Shown: positions 1 to 6,999, counted from the first letter of the stretch. The stretch is DNA of 10,740 bases from an uncultured beta proteobacterium (GCA_903892315.1 CAITHY010000045.1:1-10740); one strand, 5' to 3'. Translations and numbers: made by a program. Notes: a model not told the origin generated them from the letters alone.

Positions 1-2
1 TT

Positions 3-419
3 ATGTCAACCATACGCGTCGATGTAGTAAGTGCTGAGCAATCTATTTTCAGCGGGGAAGCCAAATTTGTTGCGCTTCCTGGCGAAAGTGGTGAGCTCGG
101 TATTTTGCGTGGCCACACTCCTTTGATTACACGTATTCGTCCAGGCTCAGTTCGTATTGAAAAATCTGACGGTGATGAAGAGTTTGTTTTCGTAGCAGGT
201 GGCTATTTAGAAGTTCAGCCAGATCGCGTTACTGTTTTAGCGGATACCGCTATTCGCGGCCATGATCTGGATGAAGCTAAAGCAATTGAAGCTAAGAAAC
301 GTGCTGAAGAAGCAATGCAAAATCGTGGCACTGACTTTGATATGGCCTTGGCCCAGTCAGAATTTGCAATGGCCGCTGCACAGTTGGCTGCAATTGCGCG
401 TTTCCGTCGTAAAAAGTAA
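3..419 (+). CDS. atpC: ATP synthase F1 epsilon subunit
   Basis: AtpC is the epsilon subunit of the F1Fo ATP synthase central stalk, on the cytoplasmic face of the inner membrane; it couples rotor to F1 and can inhibit ATP hydrolysis through its C-terminal helices. The 138 residues match the family length (E. coli about 139). Residues 1-86 form the beta-sandwich, with the conserved segment [14 protein letters not shown] near residues 30-43, and residues 87-138 are an Ala/Glu/Lys-rich helical hairpin. The ATG lies two bases inside the window, so its ribosome binding site is not visible. As last gene of the atp operon it would follow atpD, just outside. hemE begins 15 bases after its stop, in the same frame, with no terminator between. 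Identification is secure. Confidence 0.97.
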   Translation: MSTIRVDVVSAEQSIFSGEAKFVALPGESGELGILRGHTPLITRIRPGSVRIEKSDGDEEFVFVAGGYLEVQPDRVTVLADTAIRGHDLDEAKAIEAKKRAEEAMQNRGTDFDMALAQSEFAMAAAQLAAIARFRRKK

Positions 420-434
420 TCGCCGGTCATCTCC

Positions 435-1547
435 TTGTTGTTAAATGATCGGTTTTTGAAGGCCTGCCTGGGCGAAGCGGTTGATCAAACACCGCTTTGG
501 CTAATGCGCCAAGCCGGCCGATATCTCCCCGAGTACAACGCTACTCGCGCTAGAGCTGGAAGTTTTTTAGGGCTCGCAAAAAATCCTGCATACGCTACAG
601 AAGTAACGCTTCAGCCTTTGGATCGCTATCCATTGGATGCGGCCATTTTGTTCTCTGATATCTTGACTATCCCTGATGCCATGGGATTGGGCTTGAAATT
701 TACTACTGGCGAAGGCCCAAGCTTTGAGCACCCTCTTCGCACTGAAGAGGTGGTAAAAAAATTGCGTGTAGCTGACATGGATCAGCTCAAGTATGTCTTT
801 GATGCTGTATCGGAGATTCGTAAAGCATTGATACAGGATGGTAAGCAAAGGGTTCCGTTGATTGGATTCTCCGGAAGTCCATGGACATTGGCTTGCTACA
901 TGATTGATGGATCTAGCGCTGATGATTTTTGTTATGCCAAAACGATGATGTTTAGTCGCCCTGACTTGTTGCAGCATATCCTTGATATCAATGCTCAGTC
1001 GGTTGCAGCATATTTGATTGAGCAAGTTAAAGCGGGCGCACAAGCCCTGATGATTTTTGATACCTGGGGCGGCATGCTCCCAGACGGTTGGTATCAAAGA
1101 ATGTCTCTAGCATCAATGCAAAAAGTGATTTCTTTATTGCCGCGCGAGCATGAGGGAAGAAAAATTCCCGTAATCATGTTCACCAAGGGTGGCGGCATTT
1201 GGTTGAACGATATGGCTCAAGTTGGCGCCGATGTTATTGCAATTGATTGGACAATGTCGCTGAGTCGCGCACGCAAGCAATTGCTGGCTCTGAACAAGCC
1301 ACTAGCATTGCAAGGTAATTTAGACCCGCTCATTCTGTTTGCAGAGCCAAAACAAATTGCGCAGCAAGCAAACCTCCTGCTTGAGGATTTGGCGAGTGCT
1401 CCTGCCCTTAAATCGGGCTTGCATCCTCTAGACGGACATGTCTTTAATCTTGGGCATGGGATTTCTCAATTTACCCCTCCTGAAAGCGTCACGGCACTCG
1501 CCGAAGCAGTCATTGAGCGCTCAAGAGCTCTCAGGACAAAGTCGTAA
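435..1547 (+). CDS. hemE: Uroporphyrinogen decarboxylase
   Basis: HemE removes the four acetate carboxyls of uroporphyrinogen III to give coproporphyrinogen III, a cytosolic, cofactor-free step of haem synthesis. The 370-residue protein carries the substrate-binding signature [11 protein letters not shown] at residues 24-34, FSDIL with the catalytic-type Asp at 75 (human Asp86), GFSGSPWTL at 144-152 followed by Tyr155 (human Tyr164), FTKGGG, and NLGHG near the C-terminus with His341 (human His339). Length and motif order are normal. The start is uncertain: the conserved LLNDRF segment begins right after a TTG at 435, there is no ATG or GTG between the atpC stop and that point, and no clear Shine-Dalgarno sequence. 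TTG at 438 is an alternative. It probably shares a transcript with the atp operon. Confidence 0.95.
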   Translation: MLLNDRFLKACLGEAVDQTPLWLMRQAGRYLPEYNATRARAGSFLGLAKNPAYATEVTLQPLDRYPLDAAILFSDILTIPDAMGLGLKFTTGEGPSFEHPLRTEEVVKKLRVADMDQLKYVFDAVSEIRKALIQDGKQRVPLIGFSGSPWTLACYMIDGSSADDFCYAKTMMFSRPDLLQHILDINAQSVAAYLIEQVKAGAQALMIFDTWGGMLPDGWYQRMSLASMQKVISLLPREHEGRKIPVIMFTKGGGIWLNDMAQVGADVIAIDWTMSLSRARKQLLALNKPLALQGNLDPLILFAEPKQIAQQANLLLEDLASAPALKSGLHPLDGHVFNLGHGISQFTPPESVTALAEAVIERSRALRTKS

Positions 1548-1590
1548 TACTGAGTGATTGCTAACTTGCGGCTAGGATTTTTAGCGAAAG

Positions 1591-1599
1591 TTATGCACA
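1591..1599 (+). promoter_or_regulatory. DnaA box TTATGCACA
   Basis: The nine bases TTATGCACA match the consensus TTWTNCACA used for E. coli DnaA boxes. The site lies 44 bases after the hemE stop and about 180 bases left of the box pair near priA, in the same orientation. On its own it could be chance; its neighbours make it more credible. Confidence 0.5.
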
Positions 1600-1727
1600 G
1601 ATAATGGGAAAACTCGAAATTCAGTGAGATTGCGAATAATGATGAAAATTCACTTTCGAATGCCATTGTAAGTTACTGATTTACATAAATAATTACTAAA
1701 AAGCTTTAAAAGGGTGCAGAATTTGAA

Positions 1728-1751
1728 AGCTGATAAATTAGCTGATAAATC
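1728..1751 (+). repeat. Two tandem 12-base A+T-rich repeats
   Basis: The 11-mer AGCTGATAAAT occurs twice with a 12-base period, at 1728-1738 and 1740-1750. It lies in the A+T-rich part of the hemE-priA gap. The DnaA-box pair 15 bases to the right has the same 12-base spacing. Short A+T-rich repeats next to DnaA boxes are typical of unwinding elements at origins, but two copies are too few to prove this. Confidence 0.6.
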
Positions 1752-1765
1752 AGAATCCTCAGATG

Positions 1766-1786
1766 ATATCCACAGACTTATCCACA
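1766..1786 (+). promoter_or_regulatory. Tandem pair of DnaA boxes upstream of priA
   Basis: TTATCCACA at 1778-1786 is a perfect high-affinity DnaA box. ATATCCACA at 1766-1774 differs at the first base only. They are direct repeats with a 12-base start-to-start spacing, which suits cooperative DnaA binding. The pair ends 26 bases before the priA ATG, so bound DnaA could also affect priA transcription. Binding is inferred, not shown. Confidence 0.65.
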
Positions 1787-1812
1787 AGCAAACTAGAGAT
1801 TTGAAGTAAATC

Positions 1813-3939
1813 ATGCCCCCTCTAATCGTTGTTCAAGTTGTCATTGACAAGCCTCTTGCCCAGAGCTTTGACTACTTGTGGGACGAAGAAGTATTGGGAT
1901 GCGTCCCGCAGGTGGGGGCAATAGTTGAAGTGCCATTTGGGCGCAGCTCACTCGTGGGTTTAGTAATAAAAGTGAGCGCTCACTCTGATTATGAGTTCAA
2001 TAAATTAAAGAGAGTAACTGGGGTTGCTCCACTCCCCCCTTTGGATTCTGGGGTATTGCGACTAATGAATTTTGCGAGCCAATACTATATTCATGGGCTT
2101 GGTGAGACCATTATTCCTACCATTCCACAGATGTGGAAAAAGCCAGATGATTGGGAAAAGATTCCAAAAAAATTAGTTGCTGCAGAAGAAAAGCAAAAGA
2201 AAAAAAACAAGCAAGAGGCAACCGAGGGATTGGTTGATGAGGCCCATTTGAACGATGGCCAAAAGCTCGCCTTAGAAAAATTACGAACCATCCATTCAAA
2301 TGAATTCAGAGCAATCCTTTTGCAAGGACAAACTGGTAGCGGGAAGACGGCTGTATTTTTAAATTGGTTGAGTGGAATTTTGGAAGATGCAAGCGCACAG
2401 GTATTGCTCTTAGTGCCAGAAATTAACCTAACGCCACAGCTAGAACGCAGAGTACGCGCCTATTTTCCAGATAAAAAAATGGTTGTGCTTCACAGTGGTG
2501 TGAGTGAAAAAGTCAGAGGCATCGCTTGGCATGATGCGATGACTGGTAAAGCCCAAATTATTTTGGGAACAAGATTGGCGGCATTAACCCCCCTGCCTAA
2601 TCTGCGCGCCATTGTTGTTGATGAAGAACATGACTCGTCCTATAAGCAACAAGATGGCATTCGTTACTCTGCAAGGGATTTGGCGATATGGCGTGCCCAC
2701 GACCTCAAGACGCCAATCTTATTGGCCTCTGCTACACCATCGCTCGAGACTTGGATGGCTGCAAGGGCTGGCCGTTATGAATATATCCGCCTAGATCAAC
2801 GCGCCCAAGGGGCAAGCCTGCCAAGAGTGCATTTGATTAATACGCGCGATCCACAAACGCAATTTAGTCCTGGCGATAGTGAGAAGCCAAAATCTAAAAG
2901 CTTGATTACTAAAACGCTTGCCAATGCTGTCAGCAAGAATTTAGAAAATAAACAGCAAAGCTTAATACTCATCAACCGTCGCGGTTACGCTCCAGTACTC
3001 AGTTGCGGTGCTTGCTCATGGCTTTCAAGGTGTGAGCAATGTAGTTCTTATATGGTGCTGCATAAAGCAGGCGCCCTTGGCAGGAAGTCAGTATTAAGTT
3101 GCCATCACTGTGGTCTGGCGAAATCCATTCCAAGTCATTGTCCTGACTGCGGTAATGCCGACTTGAATTCTTTGGGGCAAGGAACTCAAAAGATCGAAGA
3201 TGCTATTGAGGAGATGTGGCCGAGCGCAAGAGTACTGCGAGTGGATACAGACTCCAGCAGAAAGAGTAAGGGCGCTGAGGAGCTCTTTCAGGAGATCCAC
3301 GAAGGCAATGTCGATATTGTTGTGGGAACTCAGATGATTGCTAAAGGGCACGATTACCAAAATATTGGTTTAGTAGCAGTATTGGATGCAGACAACAGAT
3401 TGTTCTCTCAAGACTTTAGGGCGGCTGAAAGATTATTTGCACAATTAGTTCAGGTTGCAGGACGCGCTGGACGATCCAATAAGGATGGTGAGGCGGGTGG
3501 CGCTATTTATATTGAAACCCATTTTCCGGAATCTGCGGTCTTTCAATTTTTATTGCGCCACGACGTGGATGGCTTTTTAAGCTTTACGGCCAATGAAAGA
3601 AAAGAGGCGGGCTTGCCGCCATTTGCCTACCAGGCTCTCATCCATGCTGAGGCTAAAAGTTTAGACAGGGCAATTCAGTTTTTGGCCGTCTTGAAGGGGT
3701 TTTTACAGTCTCGGGGCCTGATAAAAAAAGGTCTCAGGTTCTACGATCCAGTTCCCAAGGCGGTGATGCGCGTAGCGGGTTCGGAACGCGCCCAACTTCT
3801 GGTGGAGTCTGACGACCGTAAAAACCTGCAAGAAATCTTAGAGGCAACGGATCTTTATTTGCGAGAAAACTCTCAGGGGCGCATTAGTAAAGAAGGCCGC
3901 ATTCGTTGGTTAATCGAGCGCGACCCTATTGCAATCTAA
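1813..3939 (+). CDS. priA: Primosomal protein N' (replication restart helicase PriA)
   Basis: PriA is a superfamily 2 DNA helicase that recognises stalled or broken forks and reloads the replisome. Seen in the 708 residues: a 3'-DNA-end binding domain at 1-104, Walker A GQTGSGKT at 172-179, DEEH at 270-273, SATPS at 306-310, NRRGY at 388-392, then eight cysteines at 398, 401, 407, 410, 430, 433, 443 and 446 forming two zinc sites inside the second helicase lobe, GTQMIAKGH at 505-513 and QVAGRAGR at 547-554. From memory E. coli PriA has 732 residues with the Walker lysine at 230; here that lysine is 178. The missing residues fall where the winged-helix domain belongs, and a Lys/Glu-rich linker at about 105-147 replaces it. 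The ATG has only a weak ribosome binding site. Its stop lies 3 bases from the convergent gcvH-like stop. Confidence 0.96.
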   Translation: MPPLIVVQVVIDKPLAQSFDYLWDEEVLGCVPQVGAIVEVPFGRSSLVGLVIKVSAHSDYEFNKLKRVTGVAPLPPLDSGVLRLMNFASQYYIHGLGETIIPTIPQMWKKPDDWEKIPKKLVAAEEKQKKKNKQEATEGLVDEAHLNDGQKLALEKLRTIHSNEFRAILLQGQTGSGKTAVFLNWLSGILEDASAQVLLLVPEINLTPQLERRVRAYFPDKKMVVLHSGVSEKVRGIAWHDAMTGKAQIILGTRLAALTPLPNLRAIVVDEEHDSSYKQQDGIRYSARDLAIWRAHDLKTPILLASATPSLETWMAARAGRYEYIRLDQRAQGASLPRVHLINTRDPQTQFSPGDSEKPKSKSLITKTLANAVSKNLENKQQSLILINRRGYAPVLSCGACSWLSRCEQCSSYMVLHKAGALGRKSVLSCHHCGLAKSIPSHCPDCGNADLNSLGQGTQKIEDAIEEMWPSARVLRVDTDSSRKSKGAEELFQEIHEGNVDIVVGTQMIAKGHDYQNIGLVAVLDADNRLFSQDFRAAERLFAQLVQVAGRAGRSNKDGEAGGAIYIETHFPESAVFQFLLRHDVDGFLSFTANERKEAGLPPFAYQALIHAEAKSLDRAIQFLAVLKGFLQSRGLIKKGLRFYDPVPKAVMRVAGSERAQLLVESDDRKNLQEILEATDLYLRENSQGRISKEGRIRWLIERDPIAI

Positions 3940-3942
3940 TTG

Positions 3943-4335
3943 TTAGGCCCCAGGACCCGAGCTATATTTTTCAAAAGTTAAGAGTTGATTTAATTCGGCA
4001 GTAAGACTGTCAGCAGAAGTGGGCTTGATTTTAAATAGCCAAACGCCATATGGTTTTTCATTCACGATTTCAGGTGATGTATCTACCGCGTCATTGAGAG
4101 CAACAATCTCTCCACTTATAGGCGCATGAATATCACTGGCAGCCTTCACTGACTCAATCACGGCAATAGCCTCACCCTGCTTTACAGCTTGCCCAAGCTT
4201 TGGGGCTTGAAAAAACATCACATCGCCCAGCGCTTCTTGCGCATGATTGCTGATGCCAACCCATACTAGGCCGTCATTTTCCTGATCGGCCCATTCATGA
4301 GTTTCTGCAAATTTAAATGTATCTTGGCTGTTCAT
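3943..4335 (-). CDS. gcvH: Glycine cleavage system H-like lipoyl carrier protein
   Basis: GcvH carries the aminomethyl group of glycine on a lipoyl-lysine between GcvP, GcvT and Lpd. The 130-residue protein has a HEW element at 13-15, the lipoylation motif ESVKAASDIHAP with the modified Lys at 64 (E. coli about 65), SGEIVALND after it, and a C-terminal GVWLFKIK strand. The ATG at 4335 is chosen because AAAGGA sits at good spacing before it; the frame stays open 18 codons further without such a signal. Two segments look unusual: FFQAPKLG stands where most GcvH proteins have a VFVDLPEVG-like stretch, and the PYG-W region is about one residue short. No gcvT or gcvP is present in the window, so it may serve a distant operon or be a lipoyl-relay paralogue. 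The family is clear; the exact role is less so. Confidence 0.88.
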   Translation of the reverse strand: MNSQDTFKFAETHEWADQENDGLVWVGISNHAQEALGDVMFFQAPKLGQAVKQGEAIAVIESVKAASDIHAPISGEIVALNDAVDTSPEIVNEKPYGVWLFKIKPTSADSLTAELNQLLTFEKYSSGPGA

Positions 4336-4413
4336 TGTTTTATCCTTTAGGTGCATTTTATGCTGACTCCCATAAACTAGGCCCCCCAATAATTCATTTA
4401 ACTGCTTGTACGT

Positions 4414-5058
4414 ATGCCAATTAAATTAGGAATTGTTCCCGTTACACCCTATGAGCAGAATTGCTCGATTTTGGTCTGCCAGGAGACTGGCGACGCCGCT
4501 GTGGTTGATCCTGGCGGTGACATTGAAAAGATCCTTGCAGGCGTTCAGCAGATGGGCGGCAGGGTTAAAAAGATTTTGCTGACCCATGGACATTTAGATC
4601 ATTGTGCGGCCGCGAAAGATCTAGCTAATCAACTGGGTGTGCCTATTGAGGGCCCACAAGAGGAAGAGCGTTTTTGGATTGATCAATTACCAGAGCAAAC
4701 AGTGCGTTTTGGTTTTGGCCATGCCAAAGTTTTCGAGCCTGACCGCTGGTTAAATAATGGTGATCATGTTCAGGTGGGCAATGTTGATCTGGAGGTATTT
4801 CATTGTCCTGGTCATACGCCTGGGCACGTTGTATTTTTTGACAAAGAAGATCGTCTAGCAATTGTTGGGGATGTTTTATTTGCAGGTTCAATAGGCAGAA
4901 CAGATTTTCCACGTGGCAATCATGCAGATTTAATCAACGCGATTAAAACGAAATTGTGGCCTCTAGGCGATGATGTGCAGTTTGTTCCGGGACATGGGCC
5001 AATGTCCACGTTCGGAAAAGAGCGTCAAACCAATCCCTATGTTGGCGATGGCGCTTAA
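4414..5058 (+). CDS. YcbL-type metallo-beta-lactamase-fold hydrolase (glyoxalase II-like)
   Basis: This cytosolic metallohydrolase belongs to the small glyoxalase II-like group typified by E. coli YcbL, thought to act on S-lactoylglutathione-type or other thioesters. The 214 residues show the di-metal motif HGHLDH at 58-63, CPGHTPGH at 131-138 with metal ligand His134, GDVLF with bridging Asp153, SIGRTDFPRG at 159-168, and PGHGP with His194. The ending PGHGP..T...ER..NP is also typical of YcbL. It lacks the extra C-terminal domain of classical GloB, so GloB itself is unlikely. The ATG at 4414 has no good Shine-Dalgarno. The gene diverges from the gcvH-like gene across 78 bases, and its stop lies 21 bases from the end of a convergent small gene. 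The true substrate is unknown. Confidence 0.9.
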   Translation: MPIKLGIVPVTPYEQNCSILVCQETGDAAVVDPGGDIEKILAGVQQMGGRVKKILLTHGHLDHCAAAKDLANQLGVPIEGPQEEERFWIDQLPEQTVRFGFGHAKVFEPDRWLNNGDHVQVGNVDLEVFHCPGHTPGHVVFFDKEDRLAIVGDVLFAGSIGRTDFPRGNHADLINAIKTKLWPLGDDVQFVPGHGPMSTFGKERQTNPYVGDGA

Positions 5059-5079
5059 AGCTTTTTACATCAGATGAAT

Positions 5080-5265
5080 TTAGGTTTTTGCTGAACCGGT
5101 ACGATGTGTACGGTTGTATAAACAGCTCGCGCAGATCCAGCGCTGCTTACGATTACTGGTTGGAATCCATGTGCCACCCTCAAGTCGTTTTTCGCGACTA
5201 CAAGAAGAGCAAAATTTCAAACTCTGAGAGGTGTCTTGGGTAGCTGCTGGAGTCGAGGTAGTCAT
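5080..5265 (-). CDS. Small four-cysteine (zinc-ribbon-like) protein
   Basis: I do not recognise a named family. The 61-residue protein has a Ser/Thr-rich N-terminal tail (1-15), then CSSC at 19-22 and CASC at 45-48, with a basic, Trp-containing stretch between (GGTW near 30-33, RKQRWIC at 39-45). Two CxxC pairs about 22 residues apart suggest one bound zinc in a ribbon fold. The C-terminus is basic (NRTHRTGSAK). The ATG at 5265 is preferred over a TTG two codons upstream. It lies 41 bases downstream of the desaturase on the same strand, so the two may share a transcript. The patterned cysteines and clean fit between neighbours argue for a real gene; a nucleic-acid or redox role would be a guess. 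Confidence 0.7.
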   Translation of the reverse strand: MTTSTPAATQDTSQSLKFCSSCSREKRLEGGTWIPTSNRKQRWICASCLYNRTHRTGSAKT

Positions 5266-5306
5266 GGGCAATCCGGGTAAGGCAAAACTTATACAGAAGG
5301 TCTATT

Positions 5307-6449
5307 TTACCCGTTTTGTCCCGCTGGGGCTGGGCTGAGCACAACCCGGACCGAATCAGCTGTTTTGTTGCCATCGAAATCTAACCAGGCCTTGTTTTCA
5401 AAGTCATAGAGCTTGCATTTACGCGCGGTATCGAAATACCAGCCCCAGGAGAACTTTTGTACAAAAATACGGTCTGGAAGGATGGTTTCTAGGGTCTGCT
5501 GAGCCTCTGGCAAGCGATAGAGCGGTACGCTCATGTCTACATGGTGCGCGGTGTGCTCCATGATGTGGTGCATCAATTTGCCCCAAATCCAGTTAAAGGT
5601 CAGATGAACGGTTGTGGATACAAACGGCTGGGCGCGTAACCACTCGGATTTCTTGTCATACCAAGAAACTTTTGGATGGGTGTGGTGCACATAAACCACA
5701 AATCCAATCATGCCGTTCCAGAACAAGAATGGCACTGCAAAGCCAGTGATGAGACCAAGCCAAATAGACTGACCTGTAGTAATCGCGCCTGCGATCAAAC
5801 AACCAATCCAAATGATGGCAAATGCGGTAACGAGCAAGTTATCTTTTAAGAAGATAGGACGATCACCGGGTTTGTTTTTGGCATTTGGAAAGTACTCGCG
5901 TCTCCACCAGATTTCAATGAGGTAGTAAAAAACAGGGCCCCATCCGCTACGATATAAGCGCTCTAGAGCTTTACGCCATGCGGGAAGCGCGTCATATTCT
6001 GATTTCGATAAGGGCGCCCATACAAAGTCAAAGCCCTTTAGATTGGTTTGACCATGATGCACAACGTTATGACCGACATCCCATAAGCTATATGGAGTCA
6101 GAGATGGCAAGAATGCAATGCGACCCAATACTTTGTTCAGTTCGCGATTAGGCGTGTAACTTTGATGGCAAGCATCGTGACCCAAAATAAAGATGCGGCC
6201 TGTTACAAAGCCAGCAATGAGACCAAAAATAATTTTGAGCAAAACGCTCTCTACGAAGATGGTTCCCGCGATACAGCCCAGCCATAGGAGGGCATCGATT
6301 GCTAGGAGGATGATTGCGCGCCCAGTTTCGCCCTGTGCCATTGGGATTAGCCAGCTTCGAATGATTTTTCGATGCGGTAATGGCGCCTCTGGGTGCAAAG
6401 GATTGGATAAGGAAGGCTCGGAAAGGGCGGAATTTAGATGTGTAGACAC
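5307..6449 (-). CDS. Membrane fatty acid desaturase
   Basis: This is an integral membrane di-iron desaturase of the FA_desaturase family, expected to put a double bond in an acyl chain at the inner membrane with O2 and an electron donor. Counting from the GTG start, the histidine boxes are HDACH at 91-95, HNVVHH at 127-132 and HTAHH at 299-303, the latter in the His-rich run HHIMEHTAHH. Hydrophobic segments near 46-66, 68-90, 205-225 and 230-255 fit two paired membrane spans. Length (380 residues) is normal. The start is unsure: GTG at 6449 and TTG at 6461 are both possible and neither has a good ribosome binding site. tRNA-Arg lies upstream on the same strand with no strong terminator between. 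Position specificity and substrate cannot be read from the sequence. Confidence 0.88.
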   Translation of the reverse strand: MSTHLNSALSEPSLSNPLHPEAPLPHRKIIRSWLIPMAQGETGRAIILLAIDALLWLGCIAGTIFVESVLLKIIFGLIAGFVTGRIFILGHDACHQSYTPNRELNKVLGRIAFLPSLTPYSLWDVGHNVVHHGQTNLKGFDFVWAPLSKSEYDALPAWRKALERLYRSGWGPVFYYLIEIWWRREYFPNAKNKPGDRPIFLKDNLLVTAFAIIWIGCLIAGAITTGQSIWLGLITGFAVPFLFWNGMIGFVVYVHHTHPKVSWYDKKSEWLRAQPFVSTTVHLTFNWIWGKLMHHIMEHTAHHVDMSVPLYRLPEAQQTLETILPDRIFVQKFSWGWYFDTARKCKLYDFENKAWLDFDGNKTADSVRVVLSPAPAGQNG

Positions 6450-6531
6450 GATAAGAATCAATAAGTTAGGAGCAAATGATAGCGGTTTTCACAATTTTTC
6501 GCATGATGTAGGTCAAAAACCCCTTGATTTT

Positions 6532-6607
6532 TGGCGCGCCCGGCAGGAATCGAACCTGCGACCCTTGGCTTCGGAGGCCAATACTCTATCCACTGAGCTA
6601 CGGGCGC
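6532..6607 (-). tRNA. tRNA-Arg (anticodon CCG)
   Basis: On the minus strand the acceptor stem GCGCCCG (6607-6601) pairs fully with CGGGCGC (6542-6536), followed by discriminator G and an encoded CCA at 6534-6532. The D arm contains GCTCAGTGGATAGAGT; the anticodon stem TTGGC/GCCAA closes the loop CTCCGAA, giving anticodon CCG that reads CGG arginine codons; the T arm is GCAGG-TTCGATT-CCTGC. All stems are perfect and length is 76 including CCA. No strong promoter is obvious; a TACAAT element about 25 bases upstream (6637-6632) is a possible -10 box. Confidence 0.97.
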
Positions 6608-6662
6608 TAGTGGAAATCTGGTTACCCTTCTATTGTAAGTGCCTATAACCCTACTCTCTAGT

Positions 6663-6668
6663 TATAAT
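6663..6668 (+). promoter_or_regulatory. Possible -10 element for the 78-residue membrane protein
   Basis: A perfect TATAAT lies 42 bases before the ATG at 6711, in the 103-base gap divergent from tRNA-Arg. No good -35 box stands 16-18 bases upstream; a TTGTAA at 6633-6638 is 24 bases away, which is too far. The call rests on the hexamer and its position alone. Confidence 0.35.
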
Positions 6669-6710
6669 CACGACAAAACCATCCTAAAACCCGTCAAACG
6701 ATAAATTCTT

Positions 6711-6947
6711 ATGAGCAACGAGCACGGAAGTCTAATTAAGTCCCCAAAACAACTCATCATCATGGTGTTTGCAAGCTTTTTCGTGCCACTCATCATCATT
6801 TTGTTATTAATGGTGTTTGTGAACAATGGCAAGCGCGCAGATTCAGCTGCTTCTGCCGATCAAATCATTAAGCCAGTGGCGCAGCTCAATTTTAAAGATG
6901 CTAGCGAGCCCGCTACTCCTCCTGCCCCTGCTGCTAGCGCCAAATAA
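6711..6947 (+). CDS. Small single-pass membrane protein, cytochrome c5 anchor-like without haem domain
   Basis: The 78-residue protein has a short polar N-terminus, one strong transmembrane helix at about 14-37 containing VPLIIILLLMVFV, then a linker with IKPVAQLNFKD at 52-62 and an Ala/Pro-rich tail. From memory, the segment IKSPKQLI, the helix with its VP pair and the KPVAQL linker resemble the N-terminal anchor of membrane-bound cytochrome c5 proteins of Burkholderiaceae. Those continue into a CxxCH haem domain; here there is no CxxCH and the protein stops. The stop is followed at 18 bases by a strong terminator and then rsmI, so no displaced haem domain fits downstream. It could be a truncated relic, a small assembly factor, or an unrelated small membrane protein. 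No clear Shine-Dalgarno precedes the ATG. Confidence 0.72.
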   Translation: MSNEHGSLIKSPKQLIIMVFASFFVPLIIILLLMVFVNNGKRADSAASADQIIKPVAQLNFKDASEPATPPAPAASAK

Positions 6948-6964
6948 TGCTTCGGCGCATATTT

Positions 6965-6991
6965 AAAAGCTGGCCTTGTGCCAGCTTTTTT
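6965..6991. terminator. Bidirectional intrinsic terminator
   Basis: A perfect 10-base stem AAAAGCTGGC / GCCAGCTTTT with loop CTTGT is followed by further T residues on the plus strand and has an A-run on its left, so it can end transcripts from both sides. It stands between the convergent stops of the 78-residue membrane protein (6947) and rsmI (7000) and probably serves both. Confidence 0.9.
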
Positions 6992-6999
6992 ATTTTCAA

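Larger units (their letters stand above)
1548..1812. other. A+T-rich hemE-priA gap with DnaA boxes
   Basis: This 265-base gap has no credible gene. Its right half, from about 1660 to 1760, is strongly A+T-rich. It contains two strict matches to the DnaA-box consensus TTWTNCACA, a third one-mismatch box, and a 12-base direct repeat just left of the box pair. All boxes face the same way. No convincing terminator for hemE or sigma70 promoter for priA was found by eye. The layout (A+T-rich segment, short repeats, clustered DnaA boxes) resembles part of a replication origin or a DnaA-titration or regulatory site. Which of these it is cannot be decided from the sequence. Confidence 0.55.

Noticed and set aside
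567..1097. 176-residue open frame on the minus strand inside hemE
   Set aside because: It is fully antisense to a secure gene, has no recognisable motif and no ribosome binding site.
4336..4389. 18-codon extension of the GcvH-like protein
   Set aside because: The internal ATG at 4335 has a good AAAGGA site and gives the usual GcvH N-terminus; the extension has neither.
6448..6461. FNR-like palindrome TTGATTCTTATCGT at the desaturase start
   Set aside because: The right half matches poorly and the site overlaps the start codons; a chance match is more likely.
6193..6648. 151-residue open frame on the plus strand
   Set aside because: It runs antisense to the desaturase and through the complement of tRNA-Arg; its RARQESNLRPLASEAN end is the well-known false protein made by translating such a tRNA.
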